Assembly: GCA_016195215.1 (NCBI GenBank)
Contig: JACPZY010000082.1
Span: 1-32,012 of the forward strand
Length of the DNA stretch: 32,012 bases
DNA from: Actinomycetota bacterium
GTDB taxonomy: Bacteria; Actinomycetota; Actinomycetes; Nanopelagicales; Nanopelagicaceae
Direction: 5' to 3'
Under the pieces are notes generated by a model that saw only the letters and a list, made by a program, of their open reading frames with translations, did not search any database and was not told the origin of the DNA. Position numbers and translations under genes: made by a program. This document shows, in pieces, positions 1-8,458 of this stretch (within the stretch, counting starts at the first letter, position 1; the number at the start of each line of letters is the position of its first letter).

Positions 1-1
1 C

Positions 2-124
2 GCTAAGAAGGTTGTTGCCAAGAAGGCAGCACCAAAGCGCAAGAAGGCCGCTAAGAAGGTTGTTGCTGCTCCTGCAGCTGCACCAAAGAAGCGTCGTCGC
101 AAGAAGGCAGTTGCTGCCAAGTAA
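2..124 (+). CDS. C-terminal tail of HU/histone-like DNA-binding protein (5' partial)
   Basis: The gene enters from the left edge; only the last 40 codons and the TAA are present. They encode almost nothing but Ala, Lys, Val, Pro and Arg, with repeated AKK and APK blocks. This matches the basic low-complexity C-terminal extension of actinobacterial HU proteins (HupB type), which binds DNA and compacts the nucleoid. The HU fold itself would lie upstream, so a histone H1-like protein or another protein with a basic tail cannot be excluded. The stop is followed within about 15 bases by a strong intrinsic terminator. Confidence 0.75.
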   Translation, partial: AKKVVAKKAAPKRKKAAKKVVAAPAAAPKKRRRKKAVAAK

Positions 125-136
125 CGACATTAAGAG

Positions 137-168
137 AAAGACCCGCCATAGAAATGGCGGGTCTTTTT
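137..168 (+). terminator. Rho-independent terminator of the HU-like gene
   Basis: A perfect GC-rich stem (GACCCGCCAT at 140-149 paired with ATGGCGGGTC at 154-163) closes a four-base AGAA loop and is extended by AAA/TTT pairs. A run of seven T follows directly. It ends the HU-like transcript and separates it from the MarR gene on the other strand. Confidence 0.92.
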
Positions 169-212
169 TTATCCCTTATTTGACAATCATATTTGACGAA
201 ATTACCTAATTT

Positions 213-698
213 CTACTCCTCGGGATTTGCCCGCAGGCCATCCCCCACCTTCTCGAATATCTGTGCGATTGCAATCTGATCGGCCCTGGTCAGGTGATCG
301 AGAAAGCGGGACCGAACGCTCTCAACATGGTCAGGCGCTGCAGCGACGATCGCCCTCCATCCCTTTGGGGTCATAACCGCGAAATACCCCCTCTTATCAT
401 GAGGACAGGCCTCTCTTTTTATCCAACCGGCTTTCTCCATCACCTTCATCCGGTGGGAAAGTCGCGAGCGCGAGAGCATTGCTATATCAGCCAGTTCGCT
501 CATTCGCAATCGTCGATCGGGCGCATCGCTGAGTTGGGCGAGGATTTCATAGTCGGGCATAGAAAGATCATGTCCAACCAGATCAGTGTCGAGAGCCTCC
601 AGCAGGTGTCGACTCGCAATGATGTAATTTCGCCAGGCTCTCATTTCGACAGAATTGAGCCACCTGGGAGTTGCTGATGTAGCGTTCTGACGTACCAT
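213..698 (-). CDS. MarR-family transcriptional regulator
   Basis: A 161-residue winged-helix regulator. The centre carries the MarR helix-turn-helix and wing: a MPDYEILAQLSD stretch, the recognition region RMSELADIAMLSRSRLSHRM, then the wing with a DKRGYFAVMTPKG motif, all typical of the family. I place the start at the internal ATG at 698, because the 11 residues before it are not MarR-like and a -10-like TACACT (705-710) lies six bases upstream, which would give a nearly leaderless mRNA. A longer start at 731 is possible. It is divergent from the M13 peptidase, with a palindromic site between them, so autoregulation and control of the peptidase are likely but inferred. The ligand is unknown. 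Confidence 0.88.
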   Translation of the reverse strand: MVRQNATSATPRWLNSVEMRAWRNYIIASRHLLEALDTDLVGHDLSMPDYEILAQLSDAPDRRLRMSELADIAMLSRSRLSHRMKVMEKAGWIKREACPHDKRGYFAVMTPKGWRAIVAAAPDHVESVRSRFLDHLTRADQIAIAQIFEKVGDGLRANPEE

Positions 699-718
699 GT
701 GGGAAGTGTAGCAAATAA

Positions 719-732
719 GTTGAAAGTTCAAC
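719..732. promoter_or_regulatory. Probable MarR operator (6-bp inverted repeat)
   Basis: GTTGAA-AG-TTCAAC is a perfect 6-bp inverted repeat with a two-base centre, in the intergenic region between the MarR gene and the M13 peptidase gene. Its position covers the expected -35 region of the MarR promoter, whose -10-like TACACT is at 705-710. MarR proteins typically bind such TTGAN(n)TCAA palindromes next to their own genes. Confidence 0.6.
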
Positions 733-783
733 TATTTTATGAGGAGAGTTTCCTCCCCTTTTGACGAAAGAGAGCGGTTTCAT

Positions 784-2724
784 ATGAAGAGCGGAATTGA
801 TACCTCATTTATTGATCCCGCAGTTCGGGTTCAAGACGACCTTTATCGCCATCTCAATGGCAAATGGCTCAAGACTCATGAAATTCCTCCAGATCGCGCC
901 TCTGATGGTGTTGGATACAAACTCTACGAGGAGGCCGAGGCGCACGTTCGGGCCATCATTGAGGGGGCGGCGAGTGGTCGCGAGAGTCAAAAAATTACTG
1001 ACCTCTACGCCAGTTTTATGGAGATTGATGCCATTGAAGCCCTGGGGGCCACTCCTATTGGTCGCTATTTAGAGCGAGCTAACCAGATTGAATCGTGCGC
1101 TGATTTCCTGCGGATTTTAGGTGAGTTTGAAGTTGATGGATTTGGTGGAATCTTCTCAGCAGCAATTTATACCGACCATATGGATTCGCAATCAAATATC
1201 ATCTATCTCAGCCAAGGCGGTCTTAGCCTTCCTGATGAGGCGTATTACCGCGAAGAGCAGTACGAGCCAATAAGAGTTGCCTTCCTCGAGCACGTGCAAA
1301 AAATGTTTGAACTCATCGGGATCTCGGACGCGCAGGATCATGCCACTCGCATCCTCGCCCTGGAAAGTAAAATTGCGAGTCGGCACTGGGATCAGGTGAG
1401 AGATCGAGATGCCACCCTCACATACAACAAGTTCAGTCGTTCCGAACTTGAGGCACTATCGCCCGGGTTTGATTGGAATATTTGGCGCGAAGGGGGCGAA
1501 TTGCCGCCAGCAGGATTCGAAAGAACTATCGTTCGCGAACCGGATTTCTTTACGGGGATCGGCGAACTCCTCGGCGATTTCGATTGCGAATCGTGGAGAT
1601 CATGGTTGAAGTGGCAGGTCATCAGTGGAGCAGCCCCGTACCTCCATGAGGCAATCGTGCAACAGAATTTCTCCTTCTACGGGAGAACTCTTTCGGGAAC
1701 TCTCGAACTTCGCGCCCGTTGGAAAAGGGCCGTCTCGGTAGTTGAAAGCGCGCTCGGTGAGGCGGTGGGGCGAATCTATGTAGAGCAACACTTTCCACCG
1801 CAAGCCAGAGGCGAAATGGAAACTTTGGTGGAGAATCTTGTCGCTGCCTATCGCGAAAGTATCACCAACCTTCCGTGGATGAGTGAGTCCACCAAAAAGA
1901 TGGCGCTGGAGAAACTGGATAAATTCACCCCCAAAATCGGTTACCCCGATAGGTGGCGTGATTATTCATCATTGGAAATTCGATCCGCCGATCTCATGGG
2001 AAATATGGCACGGATCGCTCGATTCGCACGTGATTTCGAAATGGCAAAAATTGGGGTCCCGGTAGACCGAACTGAGTGGTATATGACACCTCAGACGGTC
2101 AACGCCTATTACAACCCTGGGATGAATGAGATTGTTTTCCCAGCTGCCATCTTGCAACCGCCCTTTTTCGACATGGATGCCGATGACGCGGCCAACTACG
2201 GTGCCATTGGAGCTGTGATCGGCCATGAAATTGGTCATGGATTTGATGACCAGGGCTCAAAATATGACGGTGATGGCAATCTCAATGACTGGTGGACCGA
2301 ATCGGATCGAGATGAATTTGATAAGCGTTCCACCGCCCTCATAGCCCAATACAACGCACTGGTGCCAGCAGAAGCCCCTGATATCACCGTTAACGGGGCT
2401 CTTACCGTCGGAGAGAACATAGGTGACCTAGGAGGACTGAGCATCGCTTACAGGGCCTACAAATTGGCTCTAAACGGCGGATCTGCTCCGGTTATAGATG
2501 GGTTTACCGGCGACCAACGATTCTTTCTAGCCTGGGCACAGGCATGGCGCGGAAAAGCCAGGCCCGAGGCTATCCGTCGCGAAATTGCGACTGATCCTCA
2601 CTCCCCCAACGAGTTTCGATGCAACCAGATTGTCAGAAATATGGATGAGTTCTATACCGCTTTTGGAGTGGAACCCGCAGATGGCCTCTACTTAGCCCCG
2701 CAAGAGAGGATCCGAATCTGGTAG
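784..2724 (+). CDS. M13-family zinc metallopeptidase (neprilysin/PepO-like)
   Basis: A 646-residue M13 endopeptidase, the usual size of the bacterial PepO-type enzymes that cut oligopeptides. The zinc site is intact: HEIGH at residues 481-485 gives two His ligands and the catalytic Glu, and ENIGD at 544-548 gives the third ligand Glu544 and the conserved Asp548. The N-terminal half is the helical M13_N domain (start GIDTSFIDPAVRVQDDLYRH), the C-terminal third the catalytic domain, ending in RIRIW. There is no signal peptide or membrane anchor, so it is probably cytoplasmic. I chose ATG 784 because the family starts at this point and AGAGAG lies upstream; an in-frame ATG at 739 would add 15 unrelated residues. 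It may recycle peptides brought in by the importer at 3.4-9.4 kb. Confidence 0.93.
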   Translation: MKSGIDTSFIDPAVRVQDDLYRHLNGKWLKTHEIPPDRASDGVGYKLYEEAEAHVRAIIEGAASGRESQKITDLYASFMEIDAIEALGATPIGRYLERANQIESCADFLRILGEFEVDGFGGIFSAAIYTDHMDSQSNIIYLSQGGLSLPDEAYYREEQYEPIRVAFLEHVQKMFELIGISDAQDHATRILALESKIASRHWDQVRDRDATLTYNKFSRSELEALSPGFDWNIWREGGELPPAGFERTIVREPDFFTGIGELLGDFDCESWRSWLKWQVISGAAPYLHEAIVQQNFSFYGRTLSGTLELRARWKRAVSVVESALGEAVGRIYVEQHFPPQARGEMETLVENLVAAYRESITNLPWMSESTKKMALEKLDKFTPKIGYPDRWRDYSSLEIRSADLMGNMARIARFARDFEMAKIGVPVDRTEWYMTPQTVNAYYNPGMNEIVFPAAILQPPFFDMDADDAANYGAIGAVIGHEIGHGFDDQGSKYDGDGNLNDWWTESDRDEFDKRSTALIAQYNALVPAEAPDITVNGALTVGENIGDLGGLSIAYRAYKLALNGGSAPVIDGFTGDQRFFLAWAQAWRGKARPEAIRREIATDPHSPNEFRCNQIVRNMDEFYTAFGVEPADGLYLAPQERIRIW

Positions 2725-2836
2725 ATGGAGACCCGTCCGTTCACTGTTAGGATTTTCCCATTCTGAATGCTCCGTGCATTCCACACCAGATTTACGAAGA
2801 CCCTTAAAGAGTCCCAGAGAAATTAGAGGAGTTCCC

Positions 2837-3346
2837 ATGAAGAAGACCCTGATCGCGGTCCTTTTGATCGCAGGCCTTGCCCTCGCCGGCTGCGGCACAA
2901 AAGCAGATACCTCCGCCAAACCAACGGAGAGCGCTTCACCCTCTGCCACCACGACGGTAAGTAGCGGATTTGGCGTCCCAATCACTGTCGGCACTGCAAT
3001 CACACTGACGATTTCTAAACCAACTAGTTTCAAGCCCGGCCAATTCGCCTCTAACTATCTCCCCGGTCAGGTGGCAAATGTTTTTAGCGTTACCATAAAA
3101 AATGGCACCAGCGCAGAACTCGATCCAGCCACAATCTCCCTCGTAGCAAGCTCTGGAGCGAATACCTGCACCGATGTTCTAGATGGAGATAACAACATCA
3201 GCGGCGCCCCAACAGATCCCATCGCAGCAGGTAGCGAAGTGAATTTTAAATTTGCTATCGGATGTGACGCAAAGAGCGGGCAACCTCTTCGCATCAATAT
3301 CACTATCGGCTCTGACACATCAGCCCTCGACGGGACCCTAGCTTAA
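2837..3346 (+). CDS. Small secreted lipoprotein, DUF4352-like
   Basis: A 169-residue protein with a lipoprotein signal peptide: MKK, a hydrophobic stretch, and the lipobox LALAGC with the lipidated Cys19. A Ser/Thr/Pro/Ala-rich linker (about residues 23-45) follows, then a beta-rich domain with a VFSVTIKNGTSAELDP segment that resembles the DUF4352 (telokin-like) fold of many actinobacterial lipoproteins. Two Cys in the domain (within NTCTD and AIGCD) could form a disulfide. The start is ATG 2837, behind a TAGAGGAG ribosome-binding site; upstream codons open in frame do not encode a signal peptide. A terminator follows. The function is unknown. Confidence 0.85.
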   Translation: MKKTLIAVLLIAGLALAGCGTKADTSAKPTESASPSATTTVSSGFGVPITVGTAITLTISKPTSFKPGQFASNYLPGQVANVFSVTIKNGTSAELDPATISLVASSGANTCTDVLDGDNNISGAPTDPIAAGSEVNFKFAIGCDAKSGQPLRINITIGSDTSALDGTLA

Positions 3347-3368
3347 AGAGGAGCGCTAAGAAGAGATT

Positions 3369-3410
3369 AAAAAACAGAGATTCTGATCAATCCAGGATCT
3401 CTGTTTTTTA
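3369..3410. terminator. Bidirectional terminator between lipoprotein and oppF-like gene
   Basis: Arms AAAACAGAGAT (3371-3381) and ATCTCTGTTTT (3397-3407) form an 11-bp stem with A runs on the left and T runs on the right, so it can stop transcription from both sides. It serves the lipoprotein gene (plus) and the ABC importer operon (minus), whose stop codon begins just past it at 3412. Confidence 0.85.
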
Positions 3411-3411
3411 T

Positions 3412-4398
3412 TTATGCCGCAGGTTCGGGGAAATGGCAGGCTAAGCGGTGATTTGGTGCGATCTGCTGCAGGGCTGGAATTTCGGTCCGGCACTTATCCT
3501 GCACCTTCCAGCAACGAGTGTTAAAGACGCACCCAGCAGGTGGATTCATCGGGCTAGGTAGATCACCGACGAGAATTATTCTTTCGCGTTTTCTACCCTT
3601 AATTGGATCCGGCACCGGAACGGCAGAGAGAAGCGCCTTGGTATAAGGGTGGCGGGGGCTCATGAATAGGTCTTTCTTATCCGCCTCCTCCATCACCTTA
3701 CCTAGATACATGACAATAACTCGATCTGAAATGTGTTGAACGACCGAGAGATCGTGAGCAACGAATAAGTAGGAGAGTCCAAATTCTTCCTGCAGGTCAT
3801 CCAGGAGGTTAACTACCTGAGCCTGAATCGAGACGTCAAGCGCTGAGACGGGTTCGTCCGCCACTATAAGTTTTGGCTTGAGGGCAATAGCGCGGGCCAC
3901 TCCAATACGTTGGCGCTGTCCCCCGGAAAATTCGTGCGGGTAGCGATTGACGTGCTCCGGATTGAGTCCGACGCGCTCCATCAGTCGCTCGACTTCTTTT
4001 TTTACTCCTCCTGGAGGCGTTATGCCTTGAATGTCAAAGGTCGCGCCAATTAATGTTCCTACGGTCTGTCGCGGATTGAGCGAGGCAAATGGATCTTGAA
4101 ATATCATCTGCATCTGAGCCCGCAGTGGTTTCATCCTTTTGCGACTCAGATGGGTGATGTCTTCTCCTTGGAAAATAATCTGACCTTCAGTGGGCTCGTA
4201 TAACTTGAGCACAGTGCGACCGGCGGTGGTTTTGCCACATCCAGATTCACCAACGAGCCCAACGGTCTGACCTGGAAGAATCTCGAGGTCGATGCCATCG
4301 ACGGCTTTAACGACGCCCTTCTTCTTGTTGAAAAAACCGCCCGAAGTGGATTCGAAGTGCTTCTTTAAACCTACGAGTTTGAGAATTGGCTCGGTCAC
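3412..4398 (-). CDS. Peptide/nickel-type ABC importer ATPase F
   Basis: A 328-residue ATPase of the OppF/DppF family, one of the two nucleotide-binding subunits of an oligopeptide-class importer. Walker A is GESGCGKT at 50-57, the signature FSGGQRQR begins at 157, Walker B VADEP has Asp181-Glu182, and the H-loop is in the VAHDLS segment. The C-terminal oligo_HPY extension carries the cysteines of CVFNTRC and DKC, a pattern that in Dpp ATPases can hold an Fe-S cluster. The start is GTG 4398, which overlaps the TGA of the preceding gene as GTGA; reading further upstream only adds residues antisense to that gene's end. It is the last gene of the operon. Confidence 0.93.
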   Translation of the reverse strand: MTEPILKLVGLKKHFESTSGGFFNKKKGVVKAVDGIDLEILPGQTVGLVGESGCGKTTAGRTVLKLYEPTEGQIIFQGEDITHLSRKRMKPLRAQMQMIFQDPFASLNPRQTVGTLIGATFDIQGITPPGGVKKEVERLMERVGLNPEHVNRYPHEFSGGQRQRIGVARAIALKPKLIVADEPVSALDVSIQAQVVNLLDDLQEEFGLSYLFVAHDLSVVQHISDRVIVMYLGKVMEEADKKDLFMSPRHPYTKALLSAVPVPDPIKGRKRERIILVGDLPSPMNPPAGCVFNTRCWKVQDKCRTEIPALQQIAPNHRLACHFPEPAA

Positions 4399-5426
4399 AC
4401 TCGGCTCCCCACAGAAGTTCGCGCTACGGTCAACTGCGCTTCGGTCAGGTGGCAACGGGAGAAATGTCCCTTGATCTTCTCGTCGAGGTTAGGAACTTCA
4501 GTTGCACACCGATTATTTGGAACGAGACGCGAGAAGGTGCAACGCCCCCGGAAGGCACAACCTCTTGGCAGGGAGATAAGCGACGGCGGTTGACCAGGAA
4601 TCGCCAATAGGCGTTTCCCTTCCAGCTGATCTACGCGAGGAATCGAATTGAGAAGGCCGATTGTATAAGGATGATCTGGAGTGTAATAAATATCATCGAT
4701 GGCAGATTGTTCGACAATTTTTCCGGCATACATGACGCAGGCACGGTCGGCTACTTCGGCCACTACACCTAAATCGTGCGTGATCAGTATGACGGCCATA
4801 TTAAATTCCTGCTGCATATCCTTGAGAAGTTTGAGGATTTGGGACTGGACAGTGACGTCAAGCGCAGTCGTTGGCTCATCCGCAATAAGGAGTGAAGGGT
4901 TATTGACCAGAGCCATCGCGATCATTACTCGTTGGCGCATACCACCCGAGAATTGGTGCGGGAATTCCTTGACGCGCTTCGCTGCTTCTGGAATACCGAC
5001 TAAATCAAGCATCTCGACGGCGCGTTTTATGCCATCAGACTTCGAACCCTTGTTGTAAAGACCCCATGCCTCCGCAATCTGATCTCCGATTGAGTAATAA
5101 GGATGCAGTGCCGACATTGGATCTTGGAAAATCATCGCCATCGATTTTCCGCGGAGCTTTCGCACAACCTCTGGTGATGCTGAGATCGTGTCGATTGGGC
5201 CTGTTTCCAAATTCAAAATCGCCTCGCCAGAAATATCGGCGGCATTGCGATTATGCAAGCCCATCACCGCCAGCGATGTCACTGACTTACCAGAGCCGGA
5301 TTCACCAACAATGGCCAACGTCTCACCACGAGCGACGGTAAAGGAAATGTCATTTGAGGCTTTTACTAATCCGTCCTGTGTCGGGAAAGAGACAGAGAGA
5401 TTCTTCACTTCTAGGAACGGCTTCAT
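4395..5426 (-). CDS. Peptide/nickel-type ABC importer ATPase D
   Basis: A 343-residue OppD/DppD-family ATPase. Walker A is GESGSGKS at 41-48, the signature FSGGMRQR begins at 159, and Walker B is IADEPTTALD with Asp183-Glu184. The tail contains the cysteine pattern CAFRGRC, NNRC, SRC typical of the oligo_HPY region. It pairs with ATPase F to drive uptake. Its ATG overlaps the stop of the permease B gene by four bases (ATGA at 5426-5423), and its own stop overlaps the GTG of ATPase F, so the three are translationally coupled. Confidence 0.94.
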   Translation of the reverse strand: MKPFLEVKNLSVSFPTQDGLVKASNDISFTVARGETLAIVGESGSGKSVTSLAVMGLHNRNAADISGEAILNLETGPIDTISASPEVVRKLRGKSMAMIFQDPMSALHPYYSIGDQIAEAWGLYNKGSKSDGIKRAVEMLDLVGIPEAAKRVKEFPHQFSGGMRQRVMIAMALVNNPSLLIADEPTTALDVTVQSQILKLLKDMQQEFNMAVILITHDLGVVAEVADRACVMYAGKIVEQSAIDDIYYTPDHPYTIGLLNSIPRVDQLEGKRLLAIPGQPPSLISLPRGCAFRGRCTFSRLVPNNRCATEVPNLDEKIKGHFSRCHLTEAQLTVARTSVGSRV

Positions 5427-6421
5427 CCAACGCGCACCCTTGGGTCAATGTAGGCATAGAGAATATCGACTATGAGGTTCATGACGACAACAAAGGTCGC
5501 GGCCAAAATAGTGGTCGAGACGATGACAGGTAGATCGTAATCAATCAGTACTGCTCTCAGTGAGAGACGACCAAGTCCCGGCAGATTAAATATCTGTTCG
5601 GTAATGATCGCTCCGCCAAGGAGTCCGGCAAAATCTAAACCGGCAATCGTCACGATCGGTGCGAGAGCGGCCCGGAGGGTGTGCTTGCGTAAAATAACTT
5701 TCTCACTCAGGCCCTTAGCCCGTGCCGTGCGGATGTAATCCTCACTCGAGGTCTCAATAACATTGGAACGCGTAAAACGTGTATAAGTCGCGGCAAATGC
5801 CAGGGCCAATGTGATCCAGGGCAGATAGAAATTTTTCACCCATCCGATGGGATTAGTAAATGGCGACACCCATCTTCCAGATTCAATGGGGTTGATCAGG
5901 TTCAATCTTAGAGCCAGCAGATAAATCAGAAGTCCCGAAATGAAGGTGGGAAGGGAAATACCAACGAGGACAAAAACTGTACTCGCCCTATCCGGCCATT
6001 TACCCTGTCGCCTTGCTGCAAGGACACCGAGTGAGACGCCAAGCAGGAGCCAGAGAATAAATGCTCCGACCGCCAGACTGAATGTGACGGGAAATGCCTC
6101 GGCAATCAATGTGGTGACACACTCGTGCTTATTAAATGAGTACCCAAACGCTGGGGCTCCACATTCGATCTTGGCCTGACCCTGGCCGTAGGTACGGCCT
6201 ACAAATAAGCCCTTTACAAACCGGCCGTACTGCACCTGCACTGGCACATCCAATCCAAGGCGATGGCGGTTAGCCTCAATCACCGGCACGGAGCAGCCTT
6301 TACCGCAGGTGAGGCGGGCCGGATCCATCGGAAGAATGGCAAAAATGAGAAAAACAGAGATACTGACGAGAGTGATGACGATGACGGTCGCCGTCAGTCG
6401 CTTCGCTATGAATTTAAACAT
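5423..6421 (-). CDS. Peptide/nickel-type ABC importer permease B
   Basis: A 332-residue inner-membrane permease of the OppB/DppB family. It has an N-terminal membrane helix (about 9-30), a long external loop with Cys at CGKGC and ECG, then five more helices. The cytoplasmic EAA loop that contacts the ATPases is recognisable as RTARAKGLSEKVILRKHTLR, and ends towards DILYAYIDPRVR, the usual family C-terminus. A ribosome-binding site AAGGCGAGG sits directly before ATG 6421. It lies downstream of the binding-protein gene, separated by a strong hairpin. Confidence 0.93.
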   Translation of the reverse strand: MFKFIAKRLTATVIVITLVSISVFLIFAILPMDPARLTCGKGCSVPVIEANRHRLGLDVPVQVQYGRFVKGLFVGRTYGQGQAKIECGAPAFGYSFNKHECVTTLIAEAFPVTFSLAVGAFILWLLLGVSLGVLAARRQGKWPDRASTVFVLVGISLPTFISGLLIYLLALRLNLINPIESGRWVSPFTNPIGWVKNFYLPWITLALAFAATYTRFTRSNVIETSSEDYIRTARAKGLSEKVILRKHTLRAALAPIVTIAGLDFAGLLGGAIITEQIFNLPGLGRLSLRAVLIDYDLPVIVSTTILAATFVVVMNLIVDILYAYIDPRVRVG

Positions 6422-6440
6422 CCTCGCCTTTCACTTCCAG

Positions 6441-6467
6441 AAAAACTTGAAAAACTTCAAAAACTTG
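6441..6467. repeat. Three 9-bp tandem repeats in the 5' leader of the permease B gene
   Basis: AAAAACTTG, AAAAACTTC and AAAAACTTG stand head to tail on the plus strand, giving three AAGTTTTT blocks on the transcribed (minus) strand just after the large hairpin. The T blocks could help the hairpin act as a leaky terminator; that is inference. Confidence 0.7.
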
Positions 6468-6472
6468 GCGTA

Positions 6473-6506
6473 GTTGAGGGTGGCCCTCATCGGAACCACC
6501 CTCAAC
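6473..6506 (-). terminator. Intercistronic hairpin after the binding-protein gene (partial terminator or mRNA stabiliser)
   Basis: Arms GTTGAGGGTGG (6473-6483) and CCACCCTCAAC (6496-6506) make a perfect 11-bp stem with a 12-base loop, between the binding protein and permease B. The downstream side on the minus strand has spaced T blocks rather than a single run. Such hairpins often let the abundant binding protein be made in excess over the membrane parts. Confidence 0.7.
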
Positions 6507-6546
6507 CCACCTTATCTAACTTATCCTAACTTTTTCTAACTGGGTC

Positions 6547-8316
6547 TTAGCCCTTTACGTAGAGGCCACCGAACCCGAAGGTTCCCTGTGGCTCCCAGTA
6601 GTAAACGCCGCCGACCTTAGAGCCCCAGACATCCTGGCCCTTGTTGAAAACTGGACGGATGATCCAGTACTGATCCATTGCGTACTGTGCGAGTTCCTTC
6701 CACATAGCGGCTTGCTTTGCTCGGTTGGTCTCAGCCAGCGCCCTATCGGACTTGGCCTTGAAAGCAGGGTATGCAGGATCGTTCCAGTTCTGCGATAGGT
6801 CAAATCCACCCTCCTTGGTAAAGAGAGGAGGAATAACTGTGGAGGCATTTGCCCAGTCCGCACCCCAGCCGGCAGTAGAAATGTCATTCTGCTTTGTGGT
6901 GTCCTGAACTGTGGAGTAGTACTGACCGGAGGGAATGAAGTTGAACTTCATGACGATTCCAGCAGCATCCATAGCAGTCTGAATAAGAACAGAGGCCTTC
7001 TGGTTGGTAGCTGTCTTCGCGAGGTCCCACGTGATTCCCTTATTAGGATTCGTTGCTCTGTCATAAGCGGCAGGGCACGATGTTTTAGCAGATGCTAAAA
7101 GAGCTTTTGCCTTATCTGGATTACCGTTAACGCTCCAGGCTGGATCGTGGATATTTCCAGTGGTCTTAGCGTAGTCAAGGCCAAGTACTGGCTTGATTGG
7201 GCTATCTCCCGGATCTCCGTAGAACACTAATCCACCAGATAGGTCGATCAAGGCCTGCATATTAACCGCGAAGAAGACTGCCTTACGTACATCGAGGCAG
7301 TCCATTTTGCCAGGAGATACGTTCATAGCCGCATACCGGACGTAGGGATCATAAACGTTGAAGCGCTGCTTCGCCTTTGATGGGTCGGCAAAGAATGCCC
7401 GCAAGTTTGCTGGCTGCAGGGTATCTAGGTCGACAGTATTTGGAATGCTGTCATCCAACATGATCTGGTCAGCAACGTCCTGTGAGAGACCAAAACGGAC
7501 GACGATGTTATCTGGATATGGCGTGCGGACCTTGTCACTTGACTGCTTCCACTTGGTATTACGTACCAAGCTCATTTCATCACCGATCTTGTAACGAGCG
7601 ATCTTGTACGGTCCGTTTGAGTATGGACGTAGGTCGTACTTGTCGCCGGTGTCCTTGGACTTCTTAACAGGTGCACCTGCTGGGTAAGTAAGGGCGTAGT
7701 TGAAGTCAGCAAATGAACGGTTCAAGTTGAAGGTGACGGTGGTTCCCTTGCAAGTAACTGCCTTGTTGAAGAGAGCTTGACCCGTCTTCTTATATGGACC
7801 CTTATAGACAGAACTTCCATCAGATGCCTTAGGAATTTTAAGAGCACCTACCAAATATTGAGGCCCGTCAGTGATGACGTCGGTAGCAAATGCACGAGAG
7901 ACGCCGTACTGCACATCGGCGCAAGTCACGGCTGAGCCGTCTTCCCATGTACTGCCCGCGCGCAGAGTGAATTTCCAGGTCTTTGCGTTATTGCTTGGCA
8001 CACCAGTATTTGTCGCCAGGTCAGCTACCAGAGATGATCCCGCACTTCCTGCGGTTGGCTTGTATGAAACCAAGTTGCGATACAGATATGAGTTGAAGAA
8101 CGCGATGTCGCGGCCAGTGTAAACACGGGCTGGATCTACGTGATCAAACTGCTGCTGGTTGGTAATAAAGTACAGAGTGCCGCCATTTTTTGATGAGGCG
8201 GCGCTTGCACTAGTTGTCGTTCCTACTAGCGCGACGGCAGCGATGAGTGCAGTTGCTGCGGTCGTGGCTATGAGGCGACGGTTTAAATGGCGTTTAACCA
8301 TTTTCGAACCGGACAT
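6547..8316 (-). CDS. Extracellular solute-binding protein, family 5 (peptide/nickel type)
   Basis: A 589-residue SBP_bac_5 protein that captures the substrate outside the membrane. The N-terminus has a Sec signal: basic MVKRHLNRRL, a hydrophobic core, and a probable cleavage after TTSASA. No lipobox Cys is seen, so it is secreted or held by the importer rather than lipid-anchored. Family marks include YFITNQQQFDHVDPARVYT near the start, LRAGSTWEDGSAVTCADV, the RPYSNGPYKIARYK segment and a C-terminal W-rich end. The start is ATG 8316, set by AAGGAGG five bases upstream. The substrate cannot be read from the sequence; an oligopeptide is the default guess. Confidence 0.93.
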   Translation of the reverse strand: MSGSKMVKRHLNRRLIATTAATALIAAVALVGTTTSASAASSKNGGTLYFITNQQQFDHVDPARVYTGRDIAFFNSYLYRNLVSYKPTAGSAGSSLVADLATNTGVPSNNAKTWKFTLRAGSTWEDGSAVTCADVQYGVSRAFATDVITDGPQYLVGALKIPKASDGSSVYKGPYKKTGQALFNKAVTCKGTTVTFNLNRSFADFNYALTYPAGAPVKKSKDTGDKYDLRPYSNGPYKIARYKIGDEMSLVRNTKWKQSSDKVRTPYPDNIVVRFGLSQDVADQIMLDDSIPNTVDLDTLQPANLRAFFADPSKAKQRFNVYDPYVRYAAMNVSPGKMDCLDVRKAVFFAVNMQALIDLSGGLVFYGDPGDSPIKPVLGLDYAKTTGNIHDPAWSVNGNPDKAKALLASAKTSCPAAYDRATNPNKGITWDLAKTATNQKASVLIQTAMDAAGIVMKFNFIPSGQYYSTVQDTTKQNDISTAGWGADWANASTVIPPLFTKEGGFDLSQNWNDPAYPAFKAKSDRALAETNRAKQAAMWKELAQYAMDQYWIIRPVFNKGQDVWGSKVGGVYYWEPQGTFGFGGLYVKG

Positions 8317-8341
8317 GTGTCCTCCTTGTGGATAGTTCATT

Positions 8342-8363
8342 CCAGTTCGCGGCCGCGGACTGG
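8342..8363 (-). other. GC-rich near-perfect palindrome upstream of the binding-protein RBS
   Basis: CCAGT-T-CGCGGCCGCG-G-ACTGG forms a 22-base palindrome with one mismatched pair, ending about 26 bases before the binding-protein start. It could be a stem that protects the downstream mRNA or a protein-binding site. No T run follows, so it is not a typical terminator. Confidence 0.55.
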
Positions 8364-8425
8364 ACTTTTGCCCAATAACTGCGAAGTTGGTGAACTACTG
8401 CGCAGAGGTAGATATTGGTCATTAT

Positions 8426-8445
8426 TTTCCGTACTGCTACGGAAA
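8426..8445 (-). other. Perfect 8-bp hairpin after the permease C gene
   Basis: TTTCCGTA (8426-8433) pairs with TACGGAAA (8438-8445) around a CTGC loop, 13 bases past the permease C stop codon. A T run is missing, so I read it as an intercistronic stem (processing or stability) rather than the end of the transcript. Confidence 0.5.
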
Positions 8446-8458
8446 CCTAGGTTATTTA

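Noticed and set aside
699-731. Upstream extension of the MarR protein to ATG 731
   Set aside because: The added residues are not MarR-like and the start would lie inside the operator palindrome and promoter.
2765-2781. Small inverted repeat GAATGC/GCATTC after the M13 peptidase gene
   Set aside because: Only six pairs and no T run; too weak to call a terminator or operator.
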